NCBI RefSeq assembly: GCF_000092245.1 | Contig: NC_014166.1 | Span: 1,922,001-1,986,000 of the forward strand | Direction of reading: 5' to 3' | Origin: Arcobacter nitrofigilis DSM 7299 | Lineage (GTDB): Bacteria; Campylobacterota; Campylobacteria; Campylobacterales; Arcobacteraceae | Length of the DNA stretch: 64,000 bases | Shown here: positions 52,968 to 61,088 of the stretch, piece by piece | Numbering within the stretch: position 1 is the first letter of the stretch | Layout: each line of letters opens with the position of its first letter | Translations under genes and position numbers: made by a program | Notes under the pieces: model-generated | Told to the model about the DNA's origin: nothing | The model's database searches: none | The model's input: only the letters and a program-made list of their open reading frames with translations

Positions 52968-53695
52968 CTCTCTTTTGCTTTTTCTTTAGCTGATGTCTCT
53001 TCTTTTAGAGCTTCAGCAGGGCTATCTCCCAATTCACTAGTTTTATCTTCACTAGTTTTATCTTCACTAGATTTTGTATCTTTATTTAATAGTTCTGCTA
53101 TTCTTTTATCTACAAGTTCTAAAGTCTTATCTTGAGTTTGATAAGATATTTCTGGAAGTTTTCCTCCCCAAAGTTTTTCAGCTTCATCAAAACCTTTTAC
53201 AAGACCTTCTCTTGATTTTTTTAAAAGCTCAACATCATTATTACTAATAGTAAACGCAAAATTTGAAACTCTTTCTGAAGTTTTTGTTACACCAAAAAAA
53301 CCTTTGTCTGAAACTAAATCCTTAGCTTCATCGGCAGTTAATTGTGTAATTGGTTTTCCTTCATAGCCTAAATCTTTAAGATTTAAACCACTAGAACTAG
53401 CATTACCATCTAAAAAATGGAAAACCTCTTTATTATTAAATATATTATGTAACATGTCTTGAGCTTCAGTATTTGTTTGAACAAACTCTAAACTTCTAAC
53501 TTGTACATAAATCTGCATGCTTTGCATCGAAATAGATACATTTACAGCTTGATTATTTATTTCATTTTCAGAACTATTTTCAACTTTTGGTATGTTTTTA
53601 TTAGTATTAGTACTTGCATTAATTTCTGTATTTTGATTCATACTAGAATTATTAGCCATAAATGCACTCATTTGAACACTGTTAATACTATTCAT
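52964..53695 (-). CDS. unrecognised protein, possibly secreted or flagella-associated
   Basis: 243 residues from the ATG at 53695, which has AAGGAGG six bases upstream (the open frame runs 11 codons further but without ribosome site). The N-terminus (about 1-60) is Asn/Ser/Thr-rich and disordered. A folded middle (about 70-215) contains LNLKDLGYEGKPITQLTADE and KGFDEAEKLWGGKLPEISYQ. The tail has tandem SEDKT repeats. I recall similar proteins in this phylum labelled hydrogenase-4 component G; nothing in the sequence or context supports a hydrogenase role. Confidence 0.7.
   Translation of the reverse strand: MNSINSVQMSAFMANNSSMNQNTEINASTNTNKNIPKVENSSENEINNQAVNVSISMQSMQIYVQVRSLEFVQTNTEAQDMLHNIFNNKEVFHFLDGNASSSGLNLKDLGYEGKPITQLTADEAKDLVSDKGFFGVTKTSERVSNFAFTISNNDVELLKKSREGLVKGFDEAEKLWGGKLPEISYQTQDKTLELVDKRIAELLNKDTKSSEDKTSEDKTSELGDSPAEALKEETSAKEKAKES
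53035..53076 (-). repeat. 15-base tandem repeat coding SEDKT
   Basis: Two full copies of a 15-base unit plus a partial third (plus-strand unit CACTAGTTTTATCTT) near the 3' end of the gene at 52964-53695. In frame. Confidence 0.85.
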
Positions 53696-53829
53696 TACAC
53701 ACCTCCTTATAACAAATATAACAATCATATCTATACATTTCTTAAATATAGCTTAATAATATTATTGGTTATCATAATATCTTATATTTTTATTAATTCT
53801 TTTATAATAAACTTACAATATAATACGAT

Positions 53830-54456
53830 ATGACAAATACTAGAGAATATTGTTACAATTGCAATAGAGCAAAAATCAGTTGCCTTTGTAATTTAATTAA
53901 ACCATTTAATACAAATACTAAATTTATATTTTTAATGCACCCAAAAGAGTTTAGAAAAACAAAAAATAATACAGGTAAAATAACCCATCAATCACTTTTA
54001 AATAGTAAGATTTTTGTAGGTATTGATTTTACACATAATAAAGAGTTAAATTCTATAATAGATGATACTAATAACTCGTGTTATATTCTTTATCCAGGGA
54101 TTGATTCTATAAACTTAAGTAAGAATAACATAGAAAATAAAAAACAAAAAGTAATATTTCTTATTGATTCTACATGGGCTTGCTCGAAAAAAATACTAAA
54201 ATCAAGTACAAATTTGAGTTCTCTACCCAAAATAAGTTTTAATTATGAAAATAGCTCTGCTTATGAGTTTAAAAAACAACCATCTAATTACTGTTTATCT
54301 ACAATAGAGTCTACTTTGGTTCTTTTAAAACTATTAAATAAACACCATATTGAAAATGTAGAAAAAAACTCTTTAGATAATTTTTTAGTTCCATTTAAAC
54401 AAATGGTAAAATTCCAAGTTACTAAATCCCTTGAAAAAAGGATAAGATATAAGTAA
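53830..54456 (+). CDS. tapT: DTW-domain tRNA-uridine aminocarboxypropyltransferase
   Basis: 208 residues. A N-terminal zinc-type cysteine cluster CYNCNRAKISCLC is followed by IFLMHPKEFRKTKNNTG and the family box IFLIDSTWACSKKIL (a DSTW form of the DTW motif), then YEFKKQPSNYCLSTIES. The enzyme transfers the acp group from SAM to uridine in tRNA (acp3U). The ATG has no clear Shine-Dalgarno and lies five bases after a TATAAT, so leaderless expression or an upstream promoter is possible. It converges with the following gene. Confidence 0.85.
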   Translation: MTNTREYCYNCNRAKISCLCNLIKPFNTNTKFIFLMHPKEFRKTKNNTGKITHQSLLNSKIFVGIDFTHNKELNSIIDDTNNSCYILYPGIDSINLSKNNIENKKQKVIFLIDSTWACSKKILKSSTNLSSLPKISFNYENSSAYEFKKQPSNYCLSTIESTLVLLKLLNKHHIENVEKNSLDNFLVPFKQMVKFQVTKSLEKRIRYK

Positions 54457-54457
54457 T

Positions 54458-55612
54458 TTAAAAAGTTTTTATTATTGAGATATTTTTATTTATATGATTT
54501 ATATCATTTAAAGTCAAAACAAATTTTTCATCTAAAACATTTAACATAAATTTTATTTCAGCATTAGTAAAACCTTCTGCTTCTTTGTCTTTTACTTTAA
54601 TACTTGTTTCATCAACTTTTACTCGTTTTAATTGACCATTTTTATTTTTAGGGTAATAAATTATTCCATAAGTTTTTTGATTTATTTTTTCAATACTTAC
54701 GATTACTTTATCATCTCTCACATCATAATCATAATCTTTTGCAATTTGTCTAAAATCTTCTATTTTTAAATAACCTATATAAAGTTTTGTATATATATCA
54801 AAATATAAATTTAAATCTTTACTATTAAAAAAACTTAAATCTACGCTAAAATTTTTATGTGATCTAGCCTTATAAAGTATCCATTTCAATGTTTGAAAGT
54901 ATTTGAAGTTTGAGTGAGAAATTGCACTTGCTTCAATAAACTTTGCATCTTTTTTTTCACTGGGAAAAGTAATTTTCTTTTGTCTTTTTCTCTCAATAAG
55001 CTCTTTTAGAAAATCTTCATCTTCAAAATCATTTGTAACCCAAACAGTACAGTATGAAGGGAAATTATTAAGTCCAACCGAACCTTTAGTTAAAACAATC
55101 AAAGCCTTTACTTCTAAATAAGGAAATAATACTTTTAATAAAGCTTGCTTTTTAAATAATCTTTTGTTTAAACTTGCAGTTTTTTTAGAAGTACTCATTT
55201 CCACAAAATATATTTCATTATTTGTAAAAAAAAGTGCATCAAATTCACTTATATCTTTATACGAAGCTTTATAAACTATTTGATTACTATTATCAATCAA
55301 TAGCCCACTTTTATTTGGAATCAAATCTCTTTTTTGGTGAGGACCTTTTAAAATAAATCTTTTTATTTCAGGAGCAGTTTTCGCATATTCTAAAAGTAGT
55401 TCATAGATTATATTTTCATAAACTTCACCTTTAAAACTACTATAAAAATGTTCTAGTTCTTCTGTAGGATTTTGGAAATAAGCAGATAACCTTTTTATAT
55501 CATATTTATAACTAAAAAGGTTATCTTTTATATTTGTTAGATTTAGATTTTTTACATCATCAGATATTGAAAATTGACTCACTACTCTTCTTGTTGTTTT
55601 ATTTAATTTCAT
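54458..55612 (-). CDS. uncharacterised protein with PD-(D/E)XK nuclease-like core
   Basis: 384 residues, no signal peptide or membrane segment. The central region YKDISEFDALFFTNNEIYFVEMSTSKK shows the restriction-endonuclease-like order: acidic Asp, strand, then E-x-S/T with following lysines, preceded by the helix KGEVYENIIYELLLEYA with a conserved Glu (quoted in parts). The C-terminal half is a mix of helices and strands with no recognised domain. A nuclease-like fold is inferred only from this motif. It is monocistronic. Confidence 0.65.
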   Translation of the reverse strand: MKLNKTTRRVVSQFSISDDVKNLNLTNIKDNLFSYKYDIKRLSAYFQNPTEELEHFYSSFKGEVYENIIYELLLEYAKTAPEIKRFILKGPHQKRDLIPNKSGLLIDNSNQIVYKASYKDISEFDALFFTNNEIYFVEMSTSKKTASLNKRLFKKQALLKVLFPYLEVKALIVLTKGSVGLNNFPSYCTVWVTNDFEDEDFLKELIERKRQKKITFPSEKKDAKFIEASAISHSNFKYFQTLKWILYKARSHKNFSVDLSFFNSKDLNLYFDIYTKLYIGYLKIEDFRQIAKDYDYDVRDDKVIVSIEKINQKTYGIIYYPKNKNGQLKRVKVDETSIKVKDKEAEGFTNAEIKFMLNVLDEKFVLTLNDINHINKNISIIKTF

Positions 55613-55665
55613 TATAACAAAAGAGTTCTATTTTATAAATTAAAATATTCAATTTCATTATTTTG

Positions 55666-56904
55666 TTAATATTTACTCTTTCTAATTTTATTTATGTTTA
55701 AAAGCATAGCTAGTGAAATGATTAATGCCACAATAAAAAATCCTGCAAATACATAAAGTGTTTGAGAATAACTTCCTGTCATATCTTTTACAATTGATAT
55801 AATAAGAGGTCCTACTAATCCTGCTGCCGCCCATGCTGTTAAAATATATCCGTGAATTGCACCTAACTCTTTGGTTCCAAATATATCACCAATATATGCC
55901 GGAATAGAAGCAAATCCTCCTCCATAACAAGACATAATAAAATATAATACAAATTGAAAAACTACAATTTCAGTAATTGATGGCAACATATAAAAAGCAA
56001 TAGCTTGTGTAAAGAAAAAGATTATATAAACTACAGGTCTAGTTAGATAATCAGATAATGAAGCCCAAACAATTCTTCCAGCTCCATTAAATATCCCCAT
56101 AAGACCAACAGCCGCAGCTGCAGCTAATGCAGATAATCCTATAACTTCTTGTAATAAAGGAGAAGCAACACCAATGATTGCAATTCCACAAGTTACATTA
56201 ATAAATAACATTAACCAAAGACCATAAAACCTTGGTGTTTTAATGGCTTCATTTAACCCAAGACTTTGTAAATCTTCTTTTATCTTTTTCTTACCTTCTT
56301 TTAGCTTTTTCTTAAAATGTTCAGGCATATAATCTTTTTCTGGCGCTTGTAAATATAAAGCAGATAAAGACATAATCACAAAATAAGAAAAACCTAGTAT
56401 AAAAAAAGTACTTGAAATACCTACTTTTCCAATAAGTATTTTAATAGTTGGTCCCCAAATAGCTGAAGCAAAACCAAATCCCATAATAGCTAATCCCGTT
56501 GCCATTCCCCTTTTGTCGGGAAACCACTTAACCAAAGTAGAAACAGGAGAAATATAACCTATACCTAAACCACAACCACCTAAAACTCCATAAAAAAAGT
56601 ACAAAAGTAGTTTTGATTCCATCATTATTGCAAGACCAGAACCCATAGTTCCTAAACCAAATAAGGAAGCCGCAAGTAATGCAGAAACTTTTGGTCCATT
56701 TTTTTCAACAAATTTACCCATTAGGGCTGCTGATAATCCTAAAAAGAATATTGCAATACTAAAGGCAATTGTTACATCAGTTAGGTTCCAAGACATTTGC
56801 TCTTGAATTGGTTTTACATAGACACTCCATGCGTACACAGAACCTATACACAAATGAACACCAACAGCGGATAACGCCATAAGCCAACGGTTTTTTTCAA
56901 TCAT
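55666..56904 (-). CDS. OFA-family major facilitator transporter
   Basis: 412 residues with 12 membrane helices. The OFA (oxalate/formate antiporter-type) start GVHLCIGSVYAWSVYVKPI, the GLGIGYISPVSTLVKWFPDKRG loop and GFGFASAIWGP segment are clear (given in pieces). Substrates in the family include oxalate, formate, lactate and pyruvate; which applies here is unknown. I chose the ATG at 56904, seven bases after GGAG; the in-frame GTG four codons earlier is part of that ribosome site. Confidence 0.88.
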   Translation of the reverse strand: MIEKNRWLMALSAVGVHLCIGSVYAWSVYVKPIQEQMSWNLTDVTIAFSIAIFFLGLSAALMGKFVEKNGPKVSALLAASLFGLGTMGSGLAIMMESKLLLYFFYGVLGGCGLGIGYISPVSTLVKWFPDKRGMATGLAIMGFGFASAIWGPTIKILIGKVGISSTFFILGFSYFVIMSLSALYLQAPEKDYMPEHFKKKLKEGKKKIKEDLQSLGLNEAIKTPRFYGLWLMLFINVTCGIAIIGVASPLLQEVIGLSALAAAAAVGLMGIFNGAGRIVWASLSDYLTRPVVYIIFFFTQAIAFYMLPSITEIVVFQFVLYFIMSCYGGGFASIPAYIGDIFGTKELGAIHGYILTAWAAAGLVGPLIISIVKDMTGSYSQTLYVFAGFFIVALIISLAMLLNINKIRKSKY

Positions 56905-56959
56905 TATATTCTCCACTCTTTAAGTATATAGGATTTTAGCAAATAATATTTAAACTTAT

Positions 56960-57181
56960 CTATATTTTATAGTGTAGTTTTTTTATAAAATTTTCACTAT
57001 CTTCTTGAAAAGATAAAATACATTTTTTACAAATACAAGCTTTCATTCTGTTTTCTTGGGGAATTAATTCTCTTAATTCCATAGGTACTTTTATAGTATT
57101 ACACCAACAAGAGTTATTTGGAATATGAGCTTCACATAAATTTTCATTACCACAAAAGGGACATAATTTAGGATTTATCAA
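56960..57181 (-). CDS. cysteine-rich CWC-family protein
   Basis: 73 residues with eight cysteines: CPFCGNENLCEA, NSCWCNTIKVP and CICKKC. This is the CWC family pattern, probably one or two structural zinc sites. Function unknown. Its ATG overlaps the stop of the methyltransferase gene by four bases, so the two are co-translated. Confidence 0.85.
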   Translation of the reverse strand: MINPKLCPFCGNENLCEAHIPNNSCWCNTIKVPMELRELIPQENRMKACICKKCILSFQEDSENFIKKLHYKI

Positions 57182-58095
57182 TTTATTTTCCTTTTAAAAA
57201 TCATATTTTTTAGGCTTTTTTCTTCATTGTTACTAGGAAAAGTATCTAAATTATCTAGTCTTTTTACAAATTCAAATTCACTAGCATTTTCTTCAAATAA
57301 GTTTTTTATAAAAGTTGTATCAAGTTCGGGGGCATTTAGACAAGATAAAACTATGCAATCTTCACTTGCTAGTTCTTTTAATCTTCGAATAATCTTTTCA
57401 TAATCTTTACTTGCAGCAAAACTTCCCTTTTGAAAAGATGGTGGATCTATAATAATAATATCATATGGAGCGTATTTTTTAATTCTACTCCATGATTTTA
57501 AAATATTATATGGTAAAAATTTCACATTTTTAGTATCTAGATTATTTGTTCTATGGTTTTCTCTTCCAGTATTAAGTGCACCTTTTGACATATCTACATT
57601 TACAACTTGTTTTGCCCCTGCACTAATTGATACAACTGAAAAAGCGCAAGTATATGAAAAAAGATTTAATATATTTTTATCTTTTGATATTGATTTAATA
57701 AATTCTCGTCCTATTTTCATATCAGGGAATAAACCTATATTTTGATTTGAAAAATTAATATTATATTTAAGAGTATTTTCTATTGCATATGCATTATTTG
57801 GTAAAGTACCTCTTAGTACTTCATAAGAATCTTCTTTTAAATATCTTTTTTGAATAATCAAAGAAGAAAAACTCATCTCATCAAATATTTCAATAAACAT
57901 TTTTTTTAAATCAGATTCTATTATTTCATCAACACTTTGAAATAAACTAATAAGTAAAACCTTATCTATTTTGTCAACACATAAATAAGGAAAGTCTTCA
58001 TAAAAATTGCCTCTTCCATGGAAAACTCTTTTAAATTCGTTTGTGCTATTTTCTAAATTTAATAATATTAATTCTTTTAATTGAGTGATTTTCAT
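57178..58095 (-). CDS. class I SAM-dependent methyltransferase, RlmI/RlmK-like
   Basis: 305 residues. The SAM-binding loop LNLFSYTCAFSVVSISAGA (about 141-159), VVNVDMSKGALNTGRENH and the catalytic IIIDPPSFQKGSF (about 215) match the 23S rRNA m5C/m2G methyltransferase group, minus the N-terminal PUA domain. The likely target is a rRNA base. It is co-translated with the CWC gene downstream. Confidence 0.85.
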   Translation of the reverse strand: MKITQLKELILLNLENSTNEFKRVFHGRGNFYEDFPYLCVDKIDKVLLISLFQSVDEIIESDLKKMFIEIFDEMSFSSLIIQKRYLKEDSYEVLRGTLPNNAYAIENTLKYNINFSNQNIGLFPDMKIGREFIKSISKDKNILNLFSYTCAFSVVSISAGAKQVVNVDMSKGALNTGRENHRTNNLDTKNVKFLPYNILKSWSRIKKYAPYDIIIIDPPSFQKGSFAASKDYEKIIRRLKELASEDCIVLSCLNAPELDTTFIKNLFEENASEFEFVKRLDNLDTFPSNNEEKSLKNMIFKRKIN

Positions 58096-58148
58096 GAATA
58101 CCTTATTTATAAAAAATAGTTTGGAGATTTTGTGTATTTAAAGTAGGA

Positions 58149-58176
58149 TTTAAAAAGGGATAAGACCCTTTTTAAA
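58149..58176 (-). terminator. intrinsic terminator of the RRM gene
   Basis: Perfect 11-bp stem TTTAAAAAGGG/CCCTTTTTAAA with a 6-base loop, just downstream of the RRM stop at 58185. On the minus strand the GGG/CCC stem is followed by a T run, the classical form. Confidence 0.8.
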
Positions 58177-58184
58177 GTTTTAGA

Positions 58185-58463
58185 TTAATATCTATTGTTG
58201 AATTCTCTTCTTGGCTTCTCTTCTTTTGGTTTAGCTTCATTAATTCTTAAAGTTCTACCATCATACTCTTTACCATTCAATTCTTCAATAGCTTTTAGTG
58301 CTGCGCTATCATCATTCATAGCAACAAAACCAAAACCTTTTGCTCTACCAGTATCTCTATCTGTTATTAATTTTACACTACTTACTTCCCCATATTGTGA
58401 AAATAAAGTAGTTAAACCCTCTTCTGTTGTACCGTAAGACATATTACCCACATAAATTTGCAT
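58185..58463 (-). CDS. RRM RNA-binding protein
   Basis: 92 residues, one RNA-recognition motif (about 1-78) with RNP2 IYVGNM and RNP1 RAKGFGFVAM intact, followed by a short Lys/Arg/Glu/Asn tail ending FNNRY. Bacterial RRM proteins bind single-stranded RNA and are often cold-induced. AAAGGAA precedes the ATG and the gene has its own terminator. The 198-base AT-rich gap upstream likely holds its promoter and a leader of some tens of bases. Confidence 0.93.
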   Translation of the reverse strand: MQIYVGNMSYGTTEEGLTTLFSQYGEVSSVKLITDRDTGRAKGFGFVAMNDDSAALKAIEELNGKEYDGRTLRINEAKPKEEKPRREFNNRY

Positions 58464-58661
58464 TTTTCTTTTTTCCTTTAAATATGTATATTTTCAACAA
58501 AAATTATACATACAATGAAAATTTCAATAGTCAGTATAAAGTCATTAAAAAATATTTACAATTATACAATAATAATTTACACTTTTGTCATTTTTATGAA
58601 TTTTTTAGAAATTTTAGAAATTTTATATCCATTTTTTACCCAATTTTTCAATCATTCTTTA

Positions 58662-59621
58662 TCACTCAATTAAGAATGGCTTATATATAGATTTAAATAC
58701 TTTGACATCTTTTACCTCTTTAAACAACATTTTTATTCCCTCATGTTCATTTAAATTTCCATGTACTAAAATTATATTCCCATCTATTGCAACTTTTTTT
58801 GATTTTACTAACCAGTTACTAGTTCCAAGAGGAATTAGAGAAAATTCATTTATCACTCTTTTGTTGATTTTTGCACTGGAGATTAAACCTGGAAATCTAA
58901 AAAATATAGAGGGTATTTGATTATTTAAAAGTAGCATTTTTTCCACATCTAAAATCTCAACATTTAAATTAGTTTTAAAATAAAGCATAAAGTTTTTTTC
59001 TAATACTTTTTCATTTTTATCATAATAATGATTTCTGGAATGATTTATCCAAGTTATATCTAGTTTTTTATTATTTATAAGAGATAAAAACTCTTTTTTA
59101 TGTCCTTTTACCCATCTATATGTTATAGAAATAGCGATTGGAATTTTTTTATCTATTTGTTTCAAATCCAAAAACTTTTCGAATAATTCTTGTTCATAAC
59201 CTTTTTTAGAAGATGGACACATATCAATAGTGAGATACATTTCATGAGGCTTCTTTTTTATACTATCATTTATACCAGCATTTGATAAAGCAAAAGAGTT
59301 TTGTAGAGCTTTATTAACTAAAATATTATAATTGGTATTTTCTAAAATAGATTTATCTGCTTTTGTTAATTTTTCTTTTTCATTTTGTGTCATTACTGTT
59401 GTTTTTAAACTGTTAAGATTGATAGCTAAAAAAAAGGTTTTAGTTTTATAGTTGTATGATCTTATGATTAAAAACTTATTTTTAGAGTCTTTGTAAAAAG
59501 ACTTTATAACTTTATAGTTTTTTATTTTTGAAGTATCCAGTTGTACATCAGCTTTTAATGGAGTTAAAGCCAATAATACAACTAAAGATAGATAGCACAA
59601 AAGTACTTTATGATTTTTCAT
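58662..59621 (-). CDS. divergent NodB-type polysaccharide deacetylase, exported
   Basis: 319 residues. Signal peptide 1-24 (LTPLKADVQ). The NodB homology domain (about 128-310) has YLTIDMCPS at 129-137 in place of TFDDG, the zinc pair NHSRNH (His194, His198), FRFPG with Arg242, and ILVHGN near 288. The catalytic-base Asp is kept, but the second Asp of motif 1, a metal ligand, is Met134. Activity on peptidoglycan or polysaccharide is therefore uncertain. Residues 25-125 form an unassigned N-domain. Monocistronic. Confidence 0.78.
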   Translation of the reverse strand: MKNHKVLLCYLSLVVLLALTPLKADVQLDTSKIKNYKVIKSFYKDSKNKFLIIRSYNYKTKTFFLAINLNSLKTTVMTQNEKEKLTKADKSILENTNYNILVNKALQNSFALSNAGINDSIKKKPHEMYLTIDMCPSSKKGYEQELFEKFLDLKQIDKKIPIAISITYRWVKGHKKEFLSLINNKKLDITWINHSRNHYYDKNEKVLEKNFMLYFKTNLNVEILDVEKMLLLNNQIPSIFFRFPGLISSAKINKRVINEFSLIPLGTSNWLVKSKKVAIDGNIILVHGNLNEHEGIKMLFKEVKDVKVFKSIYKPFLIE

Positions 59622-59685
59622 ATAATCTCAATAATTAATTTTACGTATTATATGTAAAAAGATATTAAACTAGATACTATTTTAT

Positions 59686-60039
59686 TCAACTTTTTAGTTT
59701 CAAAAAATCTCCATCAATTATCAATAGTTTTACACCCTCTTTTGTAACTGAGCGGTGAGAACTTAATTCATCAGAAACTATGTATGACATACCAGCTTTC
59801 AAAATAGAACTTTCTCCATCTTTTTGTTCATTAATAACTTCACCTTCTAAACAATATACAATATGACCTTTTTCACACCAATGATCTGCCACATAGTTTG
59901 CTGAATACTCCACAATTCTTACTCTTAATCCTTCAAATTGCAAAGTTTGCCAATATGCAACTCCTGATTCACCTATATGTTCTGTTTTGGGTATTTTTGA
60001 CCAATCAATTGTTTGAAATGGAATATTTTTATTATTCAT
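59686..60039 (-). CDS. cupin-fold protein of the DHCW-motif family
   Basis: 117 residues, single small cupin barrel. The family motif region reads VADHWCEKGHIVYCLEGEV, with His residues that can bind metal; here the tetrad is DHWC rather than DHCW. A second cupin motif lies around ELSSHRSVTKEGVKLLIIDG. No function is known. Monocistronic. Confidence 0.8.
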   Translation of the reverse strand: MNNKNIPFQTIDWSKIPKTEHIGESGVAYWQTLQFEGLRVRIVEYSANYVADHWCEKGHIVYCLEGEVINEQKDGESSILKAGMSYIVSDELSSHRSVTKEGVKLLIIDGDFLKLKS

Positions 60040-60134
60040 ATTTGCTCTTTATATTTATTTTATAAATTATACTAAAATAACCATTATATCAAATAGAAAC
60101 AGCTAAAATTTCATAAATCAAATAGGATTATAAT

Positions 60135-60983
60135 ATGAACACTTTTTTTTCAATACATGAACTTAAAAACTATGCCTATATAATAATAGGCTCTATTTTT
60201 TTAGCACTTGCTGTTGTTGGTTTTTTTGCACCTAGTGAACTTATTACAGGAGGAACTGCTGGACTTGCCTTATTGATTCACTATATTACAAGTTTAACCA
60301 TTGGTACAATAATTGTGTTAATTAACTTTCCTCTAATCTTACTGGGTATTAAATTCCTTGGAAAAATGTTTGCTGTTCGAACTATTATTACTATTCTTTT
60401 AATATCAATATTTATTGACTTTCTAACTCAAGTAGTTCATTTAAAACCTTTTATTGTAGATAATGCTTTAGGTGCTATTTTTGGAGGTATTTTTGTTGGT
60501 ATTGGATTAGCTTTTATTATAAAAGGAGAATCAACAGCTGGTGGTTCAACCATCTTAGCAAAAATAATTTCATCAAAAACAGAAATGAAACCTGGACAAG
60601 TTATTTTAATAATTGACTTTATGATTATCTTCTCATCACTTTTTATTCTTGAAGATACGGGAAAAGTATTATGGAGTATTATAAGTATTTATATTACAGC
60701 AAAAGTTATTGATGTAATGCTAACTGGTAATCTTAATAAAAAAGTTGTCTATTTAGTTACTCAAAAAACAGATCTTTTTAAAGAATTAATTAGAAATGAA
60801 TTAGGACCACAAGGAACTATAATAAGAGGTGATGGTCTTTTTGATAATGAAGATAAAAAAATGATTTTGATAGTTGTAAAAGTTGATAAACTGCAAAAAC
60901 TAAGGGAACTTGTAAAAAAGAATGATCCAGATGGATTTTTAATCATCACAGAAGCTACAGAAATGCTAGGACGTGGACATTAA
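60135..60983 (+). CDS. YitT-family membrane protein
   Basis: 282 residues: five or six membrane helices (about 12-195), including GFFAPSELITGGTAGLALLI and the GESTAGGSTILAKIIS segment, then a cytosolic DUF2179 domain (about 205-280, VVYLVTQKTDLFKELI, GLFDNEDKKMILIVV). Family role is unknown; some members are linked to small-molecule export. A possible promoter lies in the gap from 60040 to 60134. Confidence 0.88.
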   Translation: MNTFFSIHELKNYAYIIIGSIFLALAVVGFFAPSELITGGTAGLALLIHYITSLTIGTIIVLINFPLILLGIKFLGKMFAVRTIITILLISIFIDFLTQVVHLKPFIVDNALGAIFGGIFVGIGLAFIIKGESTAGGSTILAKIISSKTEMKPGQVILIIDFMIIFSSLFILEDTGKVLWSIISIYITAKVIDVMLTGNLNKKVVYLVTQKTDLFKELIRNELGPQGTIIRGDGLFDNEDKKMILIVVKVDKLQKLRELVKKNDPDGFLIITEATEMLGRGH

Positions 60984-61088
60984 CCATTAATTTAAACTTC
61001 TTTTTTTATCTAGTATAAAAACAAAAGCCACTTTTAAGACACTTAATATAGTTATAGTTTATGACTAAAACATATAAAAAGGAAATAT

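Noticed and set aside
52964-53695. Hydrogenase-4 component G
   Set aside because: A label I recall for similar proteins, but there is no membrane segment, Fe-S or nickel motif, and no hydrogenase gene nearby.
53696-53728. 11-residue extension (MIVIFVIRRCV) as signal peptide of the protein at 52964
   Set aside because: The AAGGAGG site points to the ATG at 53695, and the extension would cover that site.
53501-53833. 110-residue plus-strand reading frame
   Set aside because: It lies mostly antisense to the gene at 52964-53695, starts without ribosome site and has a composition (Ile/Tyr/His/Asn-rich) typical of translated AT-rich noise.
58427-58690. 87-residue plus-strand reading frame in the gap upstream of the RRM gene
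   Set aside because: Phe/Tyr/Asn-rich noise with no ribosome site, overlapping the RRM start and the deacetylase end.
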